Below, in pieces: positions 17,678-27,353 of a DNA stretch of 64,000 nucleotides. The notes under the pieces are model-generated. The model was not told where the DNA came from. It made no database searches and saw only the letters and a list, made by a program, of their open reading frames with translations. Position numbers and translations under genes: made by a program. How positions within the stretch are numbered: the first letter of the stretch is position 1; every line of letters begins with the position of its first letter. Location: contig CAJUSR010000005.1 of NCBI GenBank assembly GCA_910588855.1, positions 1 to 64,000 of the forward strand, read 5' to 3'. Origin of the DNA: an uncultured Kineothrix sp. (lineage in GTDB: Bacteria; Bacillota; Clostridia; Lachnospirales; Lachnospiraceae).

Positions 17678-18925
17678 ATGAGAAAAAAAGCGGCGAGGAT
17701 GATGTGCATAAGCATGACATGCCTTATCCTATGTTCCTTTTCCGGAAAGGTATATGCTTCTACCATATCCGAAATCAGGAGACAACAGGAGGAAGACAAG
17801 AAAAAACTGAATAATGTGCAGGGGCAGATATCGGGGCTGCAAGGGGAGCAAAGTGAAATCGGCGCGGAAATTGATGAAATTGATGCGGAACTTGTCCAGA
17901 TTATTGCCAGTGTAGATCTTATCAAAGAAGAAATCGTGGAAAAGGAAAATCAGATAAAGGAAACGGAGGCGGAATACGAGGTTGCCAAACAGCAGGAAGA
18001 GACCCAATATGAGACGATGAAAATCCGTATTAAGTTTATGTACGAGCAAGGCGATATTTCCTATATGCAGCTCTTTTTGAGCAGTGAAAGTTTCAGCGAT
18101 ATGCTAAACAAGGCGGATTATGTGGAGCAGCTTTATGCTTATGACCGCAAGATGCTGGAAGAGTATAAAGCGGCAAAGGACTATGTGCAGCAGGTTTGGG
18201 ATAGACTGGAAGAGGAGAAATCGGAACTGGAGGCGTCGCAGCACGAACTGGAAGAAGAACAGTCTTACATGGAAGAACTTCTGGAAGAGAAAAAGCAGGA
18301 GTATGAAAATTATAATGTACAGATAGCCAGAGCGAAACAGGAAGCGGCAGCCTACCGGACGAGAATCAAGCAGCAGACAGCCCAGATTAAGAAATTGGAG
18401 GAAGAAGAAAGGAAACGGCGGGAAGAGGAGGAGCGCAGAAGGAAAGAGGAAGAAGAGCGCAGGCGCATGGAAGCGGAAGCCAATAATTCTTCCGGGGAAA
18501 GCAATTCCCAACCATCGGAATCATCCTCAAGTTCAAGCAGCTCTTCATCCGGAGGAAGCTCCAATGTAGCTTCCGGCGGAAGTGCAGCCGGGCAGTCTAT
18601 TGCTTCTTATGCCTGTCAGTTTATTGGCAATCCTTATGTAGCAGGCGGAACGAGTTTGACAAACGGTGCAGATTGCTCCGGGTTTGTATGGCGCGTATTC
18701 AAGGATAAAGGCTATACGGTTCCGCGTACATCGTGGGAATTGCGCAATGTAGGAACGGAGGTATCCTATTCCAATGCCCAGCCGGGAGATATCATATGTT
18801 ATGCAGGCCATGTAGGGATTTACATAGGAAACGGGAATATCGTACATGCCAGTACCCCGAAGTCAGGAATCAAGATAACGACGGCAACTTATAAATCTAT
18901 ATTAAGCGTAAGGCGGGTTGCATAA
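17678..18925 (+). CDS. Secreted coiled-coil NlpC/P60 peptidoglycan hydrolase
   Basis: Cleaves peptide cross-bridges in the cell wall. The 415-residue product has a signal peptide ending at VYAS (about residue 30), a long coiled coil as in CwlO/PcsB (about residues 30-255, ending in a KRREEEERRRKEEE run), a Ser-rich linker (about 265-300) and a C-terminal NlpC/P60 domain with catalytic Cys in ADCSGFVW, His in GHVGIYIG and His in VHAST. The ATG at 17678 has AGAGGT upstream. The coiled coil suggests control by an FtsEX-type partner, as known for CwlO and PcsB; no ftsEX is nearby. Confidence 0.92.
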   Translation: MRKKAARMMCISMTCLILCSFSGKVYASTISEIRRQQEEDKKKLNNVQGQISGLQGEQSEIGAEIDEIDAELVQIIASVDLIKEEIVEKENQIKETEAEYEVAKQQEETQYETMKIRIKFMYEQGDISYMQLFLSSESFSDMLNKADYVEQLYAYDRKMLEEYKAAKDYVQQVWDRLEEEKSELEASQHELEEEQSYMEELLEEKKQEYENYNVQIARAKQEAAAYRTRIKQQTAQIKKLEEEERKRREEEERRRKEEEERRRMEAEANNSSGESNSQPSESSSSSSSSSSGGSSNVASGGSAAGQSIASYACQFIGNPYVAGGTSLTNGADCSGFVWRVFKDKGYTVPRTSWELRNVGTEVSYSNAQPGDIICYAGHVGIYIGNGNIVHASTPKSGIKITTATYKSILSVRRVA

Positions 18926-18933
18926 CCCGCCTT
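18910..18933. terminator. Hairpin overlapping the end of the NlpC/P60 gene
   Basis: Perfect 10-bp stem AAGGCGGGTT/AACCCGCCTT with loop GCAT; the left arm encodes the last residues RRVA. It is followed by TAAACTATTTGG, so the T run is poor. It lies between convergent genes. Confidence 0.7.
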
Positions 18934-18936
18934 AAA

Positions 18937-19010
18937 CTATTTGGTACTGTTCAATTACTTGATACTGTTATCTTATTTGATGTTGTTATTTTATTTGGTA
19001 CTGTTATTTG
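18937..19010 (-). repeat. 18-bp tandem repeat with an in-phase stop codon in each copy
   Basis: On the minus strand the last codons of the lipoprotein gene read NNSTK-stop and this is followed by NNNIK-stop, DNSIK-stop and LNSTK-stop. The stop triplets lie at 18991-18993, 18973-18975, 18955-18957 and 18937-18939, exactly 18 bases apart. The repeat is clear at DNA level. Confidence 0.9.
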
Positions 19011-19989
19011 CCGGAGCGCTGTTAATACCGATGATGCCGAGAATCCCTTCGTCATCTATATCGAAGGTAATATTGGGTGTGCCGTTCCCGCCCAGGACAA
19101 AACCGGCATCGGTATATTTCAAATCAAAAAGGTTATAATTGATAATCCGCTCTACCAGGGCTTCGCTGAAAATCTTTTCGCTGTCGATGACTTCAAATTC
19201 GCCCGAGGTGTTAATCGGCCCGTCATAATTTCCGGTATCCAGAAAGACAGGGAAATTGGTTAAATCGGAAAGTGCTTTCATATCCATTGCTTTTACGGCA
19301 TTGATAATTTTGATGGCAAAGGCATATTCTTCCACATAAATGCCGGTAACCATGCCGCTGTCGGATATGCCCACCAGAAGGGCGGTTTCATCCAATGTTC
19401 CCACATAGGTAAAGGTAGCAATCTGCCCAATGGTAATATAATCTAAATTGCCGGTAACGCCTGTTTCCGGGATTGTCATATAATAGGAAATGCCTTCGGG
19501 GGTCTGGATGGCAACGGAATATTTCGTTGCATCGATAATAATCCCAACGAGGGTTTTCCTCTCCCCTGCAAGGAGTTCTTCCGTAGTAGGCCTTGCAGCG
19601 GCAAGCACATTGGGTGCAGGGATATCTGTCGCAGAAGCGGAGCTGTCCGGAGAAGGTGTATCGATGTTTGGCGTTCCGGATTCGGTAGCTGCCTCTGCAT
19701 TGTTTGTGCCGGAAACTCCTTGTGCAGCATCCGCGGTCGTGTTTTCTGCAGTCTCTTCCGGTGCAGCATCGCTTGGATTGCCTTCCGTAGTTTCGTCTGT
19801 GGCAGCATCCGTTGCATTGCTTTCCGTGGTTTCTCCCGACGCAGTTTCTTCTGTATTTTCTCCCGTATTTTCTTCTGAAGTTTCCTCCGTTTTCTCAGCT
19901 TCCTGTGTCTGGTCGGATTCACCGCATCCATTTAACACAAGAAAGCCTGCGAGAAGGAGGACTAACATTTTACCAGCATTTTTTTTCAT
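18991..19989 (-). CDS. Lipoprotein with Thr/Glu-rich linker and C-terminal domain of unknown function
   Basis: The 332-residue product has a lipoprotein signal (lipobox LNGC near residue 22), then about 110 residues of low-complexity sequence rich in Thr, Glu, Ala and Ser (repeated TDAATDETTEGNPSDA), and a folded part from about residue 140 (TLVGIIIDATKYSVAIQTPEG, ITIGQIATFTYVGTLDE, VLGGNGTPNITFDIDDEGILGIIG). The linker would let the domain reach through the cell wall. The ATG at 19989 is chosen; GGGCGG lies upstream. No enzyme motif was recognised. The gene ends inside an 18-bp tandem repeat with extra stop codons. Confidence 0.75.
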   Translation of the reverse strand: MKKNAGKMLVLLLAGFLVLNGCGESDQTQEAEKTEETSEENTGENTEETASGETTESNATDAATDETTEGNPSDAAPEETAENTTADAAQGVSGTNNAEAATESGTPNIDTPSPDSSASATDIPAPNVLAAARPTTEELLAGERKTLVGIIIDATKYSVAIQTPEGISYYMTIPETGVTGNLDYITIGQIATFTYVGTLDETALLVGISDSGMVTGIYVEEYAFAIKIINAVKAMDMKALSDLTNFPVFLDTGNYDGPINTSGEFEVIDSEKIFSEALVERIINYNLFDLKYTDAGFVLGGNGTPNITFDIDDEGILGIIGINSAPANNSTK

Positions 19990-20160
19990 AATCAAATACC
20001 GCCCTTTTTATTCATTCATTTTTCCTTGTACCGGAATGATACTCTGAATTAATAATATACTATGGAGGGAAAGAATGTCAAATACTTGTGTTTCTTGGGA
20101 AAACGTAGTAAAGTTTTAAGTAAGTATTTTGGCATCCGAAGGATAATGGGGAGTGGATAT

Positions 20161-21573
20161 ATGGAGTGGAAAAGGCTTTTATGTGAGGATAGGATACGGA
20201 AATACAGGGCAGGGAAAAGCCCGGGGGATTTGAGGACGGAGTTCGAGAAGGATTATCATCGGATTATCGGAAGCGCTTCCTTCCGGCGGCTGCAGGATAA
20301 AACTCAGGTGTTCCCTTTGGATAAGAGCGATTTTATCCGGACAAGGCTCACCCATTCCCTGGAAGTGTCTTCTCTTGCCAAATCTCTTGGGCAGAATATT
20401 TCAAGGAAAATCATGCAGGAAATAGGGGATAAAACGTTTTTGGACACTTATCAGGCAGATGTATGCGATATCCTGCAATGCGCGGGGCTGCTGCATGATA
20501 TTGGGAACCCGCCTTTTGGGCATTTTGGGGAAACGGTAATCCGGGAGTGGTTTTCCAAAAATTTAAGAAAGATTACATATAACGGACAGAGTGTGGAAAG
20601 CTTGCTTCTGCCCCAGATGAAAGCGGATTTTTACCATTTTGAAGGCAATACACAGGCGCTGCGCCTTGTGACAAAGCTGCATTATCTGGTAGATGAGCAT
20701 GGGATGAATTTGACGAAGGGGCTGCTTGGCACGATTATTAAATATCCGGTTTCTTCTTTGGAAATCAACAGCAAAAGCGGCAATATCAAAGATAAAAAAA
20801 TGGGGTATTATTACGCGGAGCGGGATATTTTTCGGGATTTACAGGAGAGTCTTGGTGTATGCGGGGCGAGGCATCCTCTATCTTATGTATTGGAGGCGGC
20901 GGATGATATCGCATATTTAACGGCAGATATAGAGGATGCGTTTAAAAAAGGGTGTATTACGTTCGGGCAGCTTGTACAGGAACTGGATAAATGCGGCGGC
21001 GGGGAAGCGGAAAACGGAGAGTATTTCCGGATGGCGAAAGCTTTGGAGGAAAGATTTGAAAAAGCAGTAGCAAGGGAGATTGCCCAGCCGGAGAATCATG
21101 CGGTACAGAACTGGATTGTCAGGGTGCAGGCGAAGCTGATTGCCTGTGCAACAGACGGTTTTGCCGGGCATTATCAGGAAATTATGGATGGAAAATATAC
21201 GGCGGAGTTGCTGAAAGGCACGGAAGGGGAACGGCTGGCTTGGGCATTGGGGGATATTGCATACCGCTATGCCTTTATATCCAAGCCAATCTTGAAATTG
21301 GAAATTGCTGCGGAAACAATCTTGAATTTTCTTCTGGAAAAATTCACGGATGCGGTAATTTATTATGACACAGGGAAAGAAATGAATGCGGTTCAGGAAA
21401 AAATGATGGCACTCATTTCGGATAATTATAAAGCGATTTACCGGATTTATTCTAAAGGGAAGGATGAAACGGAACGGCTGTATTTACGCCTTTTGCTTGT
21501 GACGGATTTTATTTGCGGAATGACAGACAGCTATGCAAAGGGCTTGTATCAGGAATTGAACGGGATGGGATAA
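20161..21573 (+). CDS. dgt: dGTP triphosphohydrolase
   Basis: Hydrolyses dGTP to deoxyguanosine and triphosphate, acting on nucleotide pools. The 470-residue product has the N-terminal DYHRIIGSASFRRLQDKTQVF and HD-domain metal motifs: RLTHSLEVSSLA (first His) and LLHDIGNPPFGHFGE (His-Asp), then a later EAADDIAYLTADIEDA. The ATG at 20161 has GGGGAG upstream; an open frame reaching back to 20062 lacks a site. A TTG-started exonuclease follows after 16 bases, so they are probably one operon. Confidence 0.92.
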   Translation: MEWKRLLCEDRIRKYRAGKSPGDLRTEFEKDYHRIIGSASFRRLQDKTQVFPLDKSDFIRTRLTHSLEVSSLAKSLGQNISRKIMQEIGDKTFLDTYQADVCDILQCAGLLHDIGNPPFGHFGETVIREWFSKNLRKITYNGQSVESLLLPQMKADFYHFEGNTQALRLVTKLHYLVDEHGMNLTKGLLGTIIKYPVSSLEINSKSGNIKDKKMGYYYAERDIFRDLQESLGVCGARHPLSYVLEAADDIAYLTADIEDAFKKGCITFGQLVQELDKCGGGEAENGEYFRMAKALEERFEKAVAREIAQPENHAVQNWIVRVQAKLIACATDGFAGHYQEIMDGKYTAELLKGTEGERLAWALGDIAYRYAFISKPILKLEIAAETILNFLLEKFTDAVIYYDTGKEMNAVQEKMMALISDNYKAIYRIYSKGKDETERLYLRLLLVTDFICGMTDSYAKGLYQELNGMG

Positions 21574-21589
21574 GATAAGGAGAAGCGGT

Positions 21590-22297
21590 TTGGCTACAAG
21601 GAACAAAGGAAAACGTTTGAGCAAATATGTGACGGATTATATTGTTTTTGATTTGGAAACGACGGGCATCAACCCGGATTGGGATGCCATTATTGAAATT
21701 TCTGCGGTTAAGGTATGCGGAGGGAAATGTGCGGCGGAATATTCCACGCTGGTGAATCCGGGGCGCCATATTCCGGCGAGGGCGACTGCGGTAAATGGGA
21801 TTACGGATGATATGGTAAAAGATGCGCCGGATATTAAAGCAGCGATAGCCGGTTTCATGGAGTTTATCGGGGACGGGGTGCTGGTAGGGCACAATATCCA
21901 TACCTTTGACATGAACTTTGCCTACGATGCGGCATTGCAGGCATTGGGGAAAGAGCTTGGCAACGATTATATTGATACATTATATATGGCAAGGAGCTGC
22001 CTTCCCGGGCTGGCTCATTACAAATTGACAGATGTGTCGGAATATTTCCAAATTAATACGGAAGGGGCGCACCGTGCGTTAAACGATTGCGTGATGAACC
22101 AGAAGTGTTATGAAGAAATGGGGAAAATCTGGAAGAAACGGGAGGAGGAAGCGGAAACCGGGGAAGGAAAGGCAGCACAGGAAGGGGATTTGGAGTGCCC
22201 AAGGTGCGGAGGAATGCTTATTTTACGGAAGGGGAAGTTTGGGAAGTTTTATGGCTGCGGGAATTTTCCGTCCTGTAGATATACACGTAATGCTTGA
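21590..22297 (+). CDS. DEDDh 3'-5' exonuclease (PolC/DnaQ type) with C-terminal zinc finger
   Basis: The 235-residue product is a stand-alone exonuclease: ExoI FDLETTG, ExoII VGHNIHTFDMNF and ExoIII HRALNDC (the DEDDh residues) occupy about residues 18-175. The C terminus carries a topoisomerase-I-type zinc ribbon (CPRCGG...GKFYGCGNFPSCRY), which suggests binding to single-stranded DNA. The TTG at 21590 has AAGGAG nine bases upstream. Co-transcription with dgt is likely. Confidence 0.88.
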   Translation: MATRNKGKRLSKYVTDYIVFDLETTGINPDWDAIIEISAVKVCGGKCAAEYSTLVNPGRHIPARATAVNGITDDMVKDAPDIKAAIAGFMEFIGDGVLVGHNIHTFDMNFAYDAALQALGKELGNDYIDTLYMARSCLPGLAHYKLTDVSEYFQINTEGAHRALNDCVMNQKCYEEMGKIWKKREEEAETGEGKAAQEGDLECPRCGGMLILRKGKFGKFYGCGNFPSCRYTRNA

Positions 22298-22470
22298 AAA
22301 TGGGGCGGTATCTATTATAATAGGATTAGGTGTGTAAAATCCGACAAAAAATGACAAATGATGCAAAAATGATGCAAAAATGATGTGAATTTGATGCATT
22401 TGAAGAATAGAATAAACTAAGGAACATAGCTATTCAAGCGACGGATGAGTAAAAAGGATGGAATACGGCG

Positions 22471-23514
22471 ATGAAAAAATATAGGTGGAGATATGGGGTT
22501 GTCAGTGGATTAGCTCTGGTTTGTATGATAAGCGGGCTGAAAACGGATGTTTTAGCTGCAGGGAAAAAGACGGGGCGGACAGGTGCGGATATTATTGCCA
22601 AAGCGGAGGGAAGCATGAAAGCGGTGGAAAGCATTAAAATCACCGTGGATTTGATAGGCTCCGAAGGAACGGGCACAGCAAAAGGGAAAGAAACCGTAGA
22701 GAATGGAACGGCTTCAGAGGACTCGGAAGGGGCTCAGGATACAGAGATCCTTGGGAACGGAGAAGAGGACGAATTGACAGGGGAAACGGAGGAGAATAAA
22801 GAGAAAGAAGAGGGTGGGGAAGAAGCCCTTGACGAAGAGGAAGCGCAGGAAGCAGAAGATGAAGAAGAAGGTGAAGAAGCAAGGGAAGAAAATGCGGACG
22901 AAATAGACGCTTATTTTGATGATTCCGTATTTGTGGGCGATTCCATTATGCTTGGGTTCCGGAATTATGCGATGAAAAGGCAGGATACTTTTTTAAGCCG
23001 GATGAATTTTTTGGCAGCAGGAAGCTTTTCCGCAAACAACGCATTATGGGATGTGGGAGAGGAGAGCGTGCATCCCGTCTATCAGGGGGAACAAAGGCAG
23101 ATATGGGATTCTATTTCCATGATGGGGAGCAAAAAGGTCTTTATCATGCTGGGGATGAACGATTTAAACATTACCGGATTGGAAGGGTCCTGTGAAATCT
23201 ATCAGGAGCTAATCGGCAAGATTAAAGAAAGCAATCCCGATGTGGAGATTCATATTATGAGTATGACCTATATTTTGAAGGGGGAAGACGTTGGGAAACT
23301 GGAAAATAATACTATCCGGGAGTTTAATGGAATGTTAAAGGAGATGGCTGAGGGAAACGGATGGGGATTTGTGGATGTGGCGGAAGCGTTGGCAGACGAA
23401 AACGGAGACCTGGCGGCGGAGTATTGCAGCGACGGTTTTGCCCATCAAAATCCGGAGGCGTATGATGTATGGGTATCGGTTTTAAGGAAGTATGCCGGGG
23501 AACATTTGGAGTAA
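22471..23514 (+). CDS. Secreted SGNH-hydrolase with acidic linker
   Basis: The 347-residue product has a signal peptide (to about residue 30, VLAAG), a long Glu/Gly-rich acidic linker (about 65-145), then an SGNH/GDSL domain: block I FVGDSIMLG (Ser), block III LGMND (Asn) and block V DGFAHQN (Asp/His). Such enzymes remove or transfer O-acetyl groups on envelope polymers. It heads a run of four same-strand genes that includes an MBOAT transferase and a DHHW protein. The 170-base gap upstream contains an 11-bp direct repeat (GATGCAAAAAT) at about 22356-22380. Confidence 0.85.
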   Translation: MKKYRWRYGVVSGLALVCMISGLKTDVLAAGKKTGRTGADIIAKAEGSMKAVESIKITVDLIGSEGTGTAKGKETVENGTASEDSEGAQDTEILGNGEEDELTGETEENKEKEEGGEEALDEEEAQEAEDEEEGEEAREENADEIDAYFDDSVFVGDSIMLGFRNYAMKRQDTFLSRMNFLAAGSFSANNALWDVGEESVHPVYQGEQRQIWDSISMMGSKKVFIMLGMNDLNITGLEGSCEIYQELIGKIKESNPDVEIHIMSMTYILKGEDVGKLENNTIREFNGMLKEMAEGNGWGFVDVAEALADENGDLAAEYCSDGFAHQNPEAYDVWVSVLRKYAGEHLE

Positions 23515-23608
23515 AGGGAAACAGGAATTGGTAAGGCAGAAAGACAAATACAAGTGGGAAGGGCGCTTTTATTGGCGCTTTCAAAAATAAAAGGGAGTGT
23601 GGTCTATT

Positions 23609-24130
23609 ATGAAAAGAAAAGGAAAAGCGGCGGTGTGTGTGTTTGCAACGATGGCAGTTTTGCTGGGGGGTTGTGGAGGAAACGGGAGCGAAGCCCCGGC
23701 TGCGGAGGTCTCGAGTGAGGCAGTGGAAGTGCAGGAAACGGTAAATGCAAAACCGGTAAAAGATATTTATGAGGAAATCAAGCAAAGCGTAGAGCTTTAT
23801 TCCCCTGTAGAAATGGCGGATAGTTTTATTTCTAATTATTACGGGATTGTTCCGGAAAAATTGGAAGAATATGTATTCGTTATGTCCGAAGAAGCCACAA
23901 GCGCGGAAACTATCGTTATTATGAAAGTGAAAGATGAAGCGGATGTGGAAAGTATCAGTGCGGCGCTTCAGGTGGTAGTGGATGAAAAAAGTGCGGAAAT
24001 GGAGGACTATCTCCCGGAACAATTTGAAATAGTGGATAAAAGTTCCGTAAAGACAAAGGGGAACTATGTTTATCTTGTTATTTCGGAATCGGCAGATGCC
24101 ATTATAGGAATCATTGAGAACGGGATTTAG
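23609..24130 (+). CDS. DUF4358 lipoprotein
   Basis: The 173-residue product has a lipoprotein signal (lipobox LLGGC near residue 22) and a DUF4358 domain (KDIYEEIKQSVEL...YYGIVPEKLEEYVFVMSEEATSAETIVIMKVKD). The family is common in Lachnospiraceae beside MBOAT genes and has no proven function. GGGAG lies about 12 bases before the ATG at 23609. The MBOAT gene starts 17 bases downstream, implying an operon and a role in cell-surface acylation. Confidence 0.83.
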   Translation: MKRKGKAAVCVFATMAVLLGGCGGNGSEAPAAEVSSEAVEVQETVNAKPVKDIYEEIKQSVELYSPVEMADSFISNYYGIVPEKLEEYVFVMSEEATSAETIVIMKVKDEADVESISAALQVVVDEKSAEMEDYLPEQFEIVDKSSVKTKGNYVYLVISESADAIIGIIENGI

Positions 24131-24147
24131 AAAGGACGGGGAGAAAT

Positions 24148-25581
24148 ATGGTTTTTAGCAGTATTCCGTTTCTGTTTTTCTTTCTTCCTTTTTGTTTAAT
24201 CTTATACTATGCGGTTCCATATAAAGCAAATAATCCATATGTCTGGAAAAATGTGGTTTTGCTTTTATTCAGCCTCATTTTTTACGCATGGGGGGAACCG
24301 GTCTACATTTTATTGATGTTTTTTGCAACAGCGGTAGACTATTGCAACGGCAGGCTGATGGAAAGGTTTGGTTCGACAAAGGGCAGGCGTAGGTTTTTCC
24401 TTATCTGTTCGGTAGCCATTAATCTTTCCGTACTTGCCTTTTTCAAATATGCTGATTTTCTGATAGCGACCCTGAATGGGCTTTTTTCTTTGTCCATAAA
24501 ACCCTTGGGGCTGGGATTGCCGGTGGGAATCAGCTTTTTTACGTTCCAGACGATGAGCTACAGCATTGATTTGTATCGGAAGCAAGTGCCGATGGAGAAA
24601 AGCTATTTGAATTATCTTACCTATGTATCTATGTTCCCGCAGTTAGTGGCAGGACCGATTGTACGTTACAGTGTGGTAAACGAGGAATTAAGGGAACGGC
24701 TGATAAAGAAGGAGGAAGTAGAAGAAGGCCTGCTGCGGTTTATGCAGGGCTTGTTCAAAAAAGTGTTGATTGCCAATCAGGCAGGTGCGTTATGGGAAGA
24801 AATACGGCAATTGGAAATGGGGCAGGCTTCGGTGGCAACGGCTTGGCTGGGAGCGGCTGCATTTACATTGCAGCTTTATTTTGATTTCAGCGCTTACAGC
24901 GATATGGCGATAGGCATGGGGCGGATGTTGGGATTCCATTTTCCGGAAAATTTCAATTATCCCCTGTCGTCCGTGTCGGTAACAGATTTTTGGAGGCGAT
25001 GGCATATATCGTTGTCCACATGGTTCAGGGATTACGTGTATATTCCGCTTGGAGGGAACCGGAAGGGAGTAGCCAGACATTTGCGGAATATGTTGGTTGT
25101 CTGGTTCCTGACAGGATTATGGCATGGGGCTTCATGGAATTTTGTGCTTTGGGGCTTGTATTATGGGGTCTTGCTGGCACTGGAAAAATATGTATGGGGA
25201 AAGGCATTGAATGCTTTGCCGAAGGTGTGCAGGCATCTTTATGCGATATTGATTGTAGTGGTGGGTTTTGTTATTTTTGTCTTTGATGATATGGGGGCAT
25301 TGGGAAATTATTTCCGAGCTATGGCAGGCTGCGCAGGCAACAGGCTGTGGGGGGAGGAATGCCTTTGGTATTTACGGAATTATAAAGCAGTATTGGCAGC
25401 AGCGGCAGTCCTGGCTTTTCCGGTATACCCTTGGGTGAAAAAGAAGACGGAAGCGCTTGGGGATAAAGGAAGAGCGGCAGTTTCCTTATTGTCTATGTTC
25501 GGATATTTGCTGTTGTTTGCGGTGACTACGGCTTTTCTTGTGAACGATACATATAATCCGTTTTTATATTTTAGATTTTAA
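24148..25581 (+). CDS. MBOAT-family membrane O-acyltransferase (AlgI/DltB type)
   Basis: The 477-residue product is strongly hydrophobic with about ten membrane helices and has the family signatures: FPQLVAGPIVRY, LYFDFSAYSDMAIGMGRMLGF and the catalytic His in LTGLWHGASWNFVLWG (about residue 320). Such proteins move acetyl or alanyl groups to extracytoplasmic polymers. GGACGGGGAG precedes the ATG. Together with the SGNH, DUF4358 and DHHW genes around it, it forms a likely envelope polysaccharide acetylation set. Confidence 0.92.
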   Translation: MVFSSIPFLFFFLPFCLILYYAVPYKANNPYVWKNVVLLLFSLIFYAWGEPVYILLMFFATAVDYCNGRLMERFGSTKGRRRFFLICSVAINLSVLAFFKYADFLIATLNGLFSLSIKPLGLGLPVGISFFTFQTMSYSIDLYRKQVPMEKSYLNYLTYVSMFPQLVAGPIVRYSVVNEELRERLIKKEEVEEGLLRFMQGLFKKVLIANQAGALWEEIRQLEMGQASVATAWLGAAAFTLQLYFDFSAYSDMAIGMGRMLGFHFPENFNYPLSSVSVTDFWRRWHISLSTWFRDYVYIPLGGNRKGVARHLRNMLVVWFLTGLWHGASWNFVLWGLYYGVLLALEKYVWGKALNALPKVCRHLYAILIVVVGFVIFVFDDMGALGNYFRAMAGCAGNRLWGEECLWYLRNYKAVLAAAAVLAFPVYPWVKKKTEALGDKGRAAVSLLSMFGYLLLFAVTTAFLVNDTYNPFLYFRF

Positions 25582-25664
25582 TAGGATTATGGTTGGAAAA
25601 AAGAGTCTGTGGGGCATCTACAAATTGGGAATGCGCGAAAATCTGCGCAGAAATGGGGCTAAAA

Positions 25665-26810
25665 ATGGAAAACGAAAGGACGCTGGAAAAGTATATCAGA
25701 GGGTTGACGGCAGGGATGCTAGGCGGCATGGTTGTGGCATTGGCGATAGGCTTTTTCTTTATGGAAAAGCGGGAATTTTCGGAAAATGAGAACAGGTATC
25801 TGGCCAAACTCCCTTCTTTCGGTTTGGAGAAAGTTCAAAGCGGGGAATATATGAAAGACTTGGAGACTTATTTGGCGGATCATTTCCCTTTCCGGGATTT
25901 TTTTATGGGCATGAAGACAAAGGCGGAAACATCGGTAGGAAAAAAAGAAGTCAATGGTATTTATATGGCGGAGGAAGGGTATCTGATTGAAAAATACGAA
26001 AAGCCGGAAAATACGGAAAAGATAGGGCGTATACTGAAAGATTTTGCAGGGGAGCTGGAAGGGCAGGATGTGGAGCTTCGGCTGATGCTGGTGCCAACGG
26101 CAGTCTATGTCTATGAAGATAAGCTGCCGGATTATGCGCCGGTAAGGAATCAGATGGAAACAGCGGACAGGATTTATAAGTCTTCGGGGATTTTGCCGAT
26201 TGATTGCAGCGGGGATTTGATGGAACATAAAGAAGAAGGGGAGCTATATTATAAAACCGACCATCATTGGACTACATTCGGAGCCTATATCGGGTATCAG
26301 GCTTATTGCAGGGAAATGGGGTTGGATGCGGTGCCCATAGAAGAAATGGATGCCCGGATTGTTACGGAAGATTTTTGCGGAACGGTATATTCTAAGGCAG
26401 GGGATTATGGCAGAGAGGGGGATGCGATTACGGTTTATACCAACCCGGCGGATTGCCTGACAGTAGAATATAAGGACACAGGGGAGATAACGGACAGCCT
26501 TTATAATTTGGAATATGTGGAAGCCAAAGATAAATACTCTTTGTTTTTGGACAATCTTCATCCGTTGATTGAGATTACCAATGAAACGGCGGTTTCGGAC
26601 AGGGAACTGGTGCTTGTCAAGGACAGCTATGCCAATTCTATGGTACCGTTCCTGGTTCATCATTATAAAAAAATATATGTATTTGACACGCGGTATTATA
26701 AACAGGGTGTATCAGAATTTATCCGAGAGCATAAAAATGTATCGGATGTGCTGGTGCTTTATAATATGAATACTTTAGATGGGGATTTGGGCATCCGGGG
26801 CGTGTATTAA
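25665..26810 (+). CDS. DHHW family (AlgX/AlgJ-like) extracytoplasmic acetylation protein
   Basis: The 381-residue product has one N-terminal membrane helix (about residues 12-32) and an SGNH-like domain with the namesake TDHHWTTFGAY motif near residue 200 and a late Ser in LVKDSYANSM. DHHW proteins partner MBOAT transferases and pass the acetyl group to the polymer. The ATG at 25665 is chosen; 24 extra codons upstream are possible but read unlike a signal anchor. It is 83 bases behind the MBOAT gene. Confidence 0.87.
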   Translation: MENERTLEKYIRGLTAGMLGGMVVALAIGFFFMEKREFSENENRYLAKLPSFGLEKVQSGEYMKDLETYLADHFPFRDFFMGMKTKAETSVGKKEVNGIYMAEEGYLIEKYEKPENTEKIGRILKDFAGELEGQDVELRLMLVPTAVYVYEDKLPDYAPVRNQMETADRIYKSSGILPIDCSGDLMEHKEEGELYYKTDHHWTTFGAYIGYQAYCREMGLDAVPIEEMDARIVTEDFCGTVYSKAGDYGREGDAITVYTNPADCLTVEYKDTGEITDSLYNLEYVEAKDKYSLFLDNLHPLIEITNETAVSDRELVLVKDSYANSMVPFLVHHYKKIYVFDTRYYKQGVSEFIREHKNVSDVLVLYNMNTLDGDLGIRGVY

Positions 26811-26939
26811 TGCTTTGCTGCATATGGCGGGATGCATTTTCCACACATTTGTCATGGGCGCAAACATCTGAATAACAAACAGTCATAACCCTTCCAGGCA
26901 CTTCATACAATGTAAAAAAGTGTTCTGAGGGGTTTTCTT

Positions 26940-27197
26940 TTGAAGGATTATATTGAGGAAAGAGCAATCAATATTGCTAATTATATTATTGATAACAACG
27001 CTACCGTGCGGCAGACGGCGAAGCAGTTTGGGATTAGCAAGTCTACGGTGCATAAAGATGTCACAGAACGATTGATGCAGATTAATCCGGCACTTGCAAA
27101 GGAGGCAAGGAAGGTACTTGATGTAAATAAATCAGAGCGGCATATTAGGGGTGGGCTTGCCACGAGAGAGAAATATCTACATCAATCGAGGATATAG
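26940..27197 (+). CDS. spoIIID: Sporulation transcription factor SpoIIID
   Basis: A small DNA-binding protein of the mother cell that tunes the sigma-E regulon during sporulation. The 85-residue sequence is typical: MKDYIEERAINIANYII, then the helix-turn-helix ATVRQTAKQFGISKSTVHKDVTERL, and the basic tail with RHIRGGLATREKYLHQ. It starts with TTG at 26940, with GAGGGG seven bases upstream. It is direct evidence that the host forms spores. The 26811-26939 gap shows no clear site. Confidence 0.96.
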   Translation: MKDYIEERAINIANYIIDNNATVRQTAKQFGISKSTVHKDVTERLMQINPALAKEARKVLDVNKSERHIRGGLATREKYLHQSRI

Positions 27198-27353
27198 AAG
27201 AAAAGGGGAAGGTCCGTTGCCCATACATCATCGGAACATCAACGGCTGCGGCCGGATATAGGAAAAGGATAAAATAGTTTACATTTTTCCCAAATGGTAC
27301 TACAATACCGTATGGAAGAAACAGAGTTTTGGATGCAAAGGATAGGATGGGAA

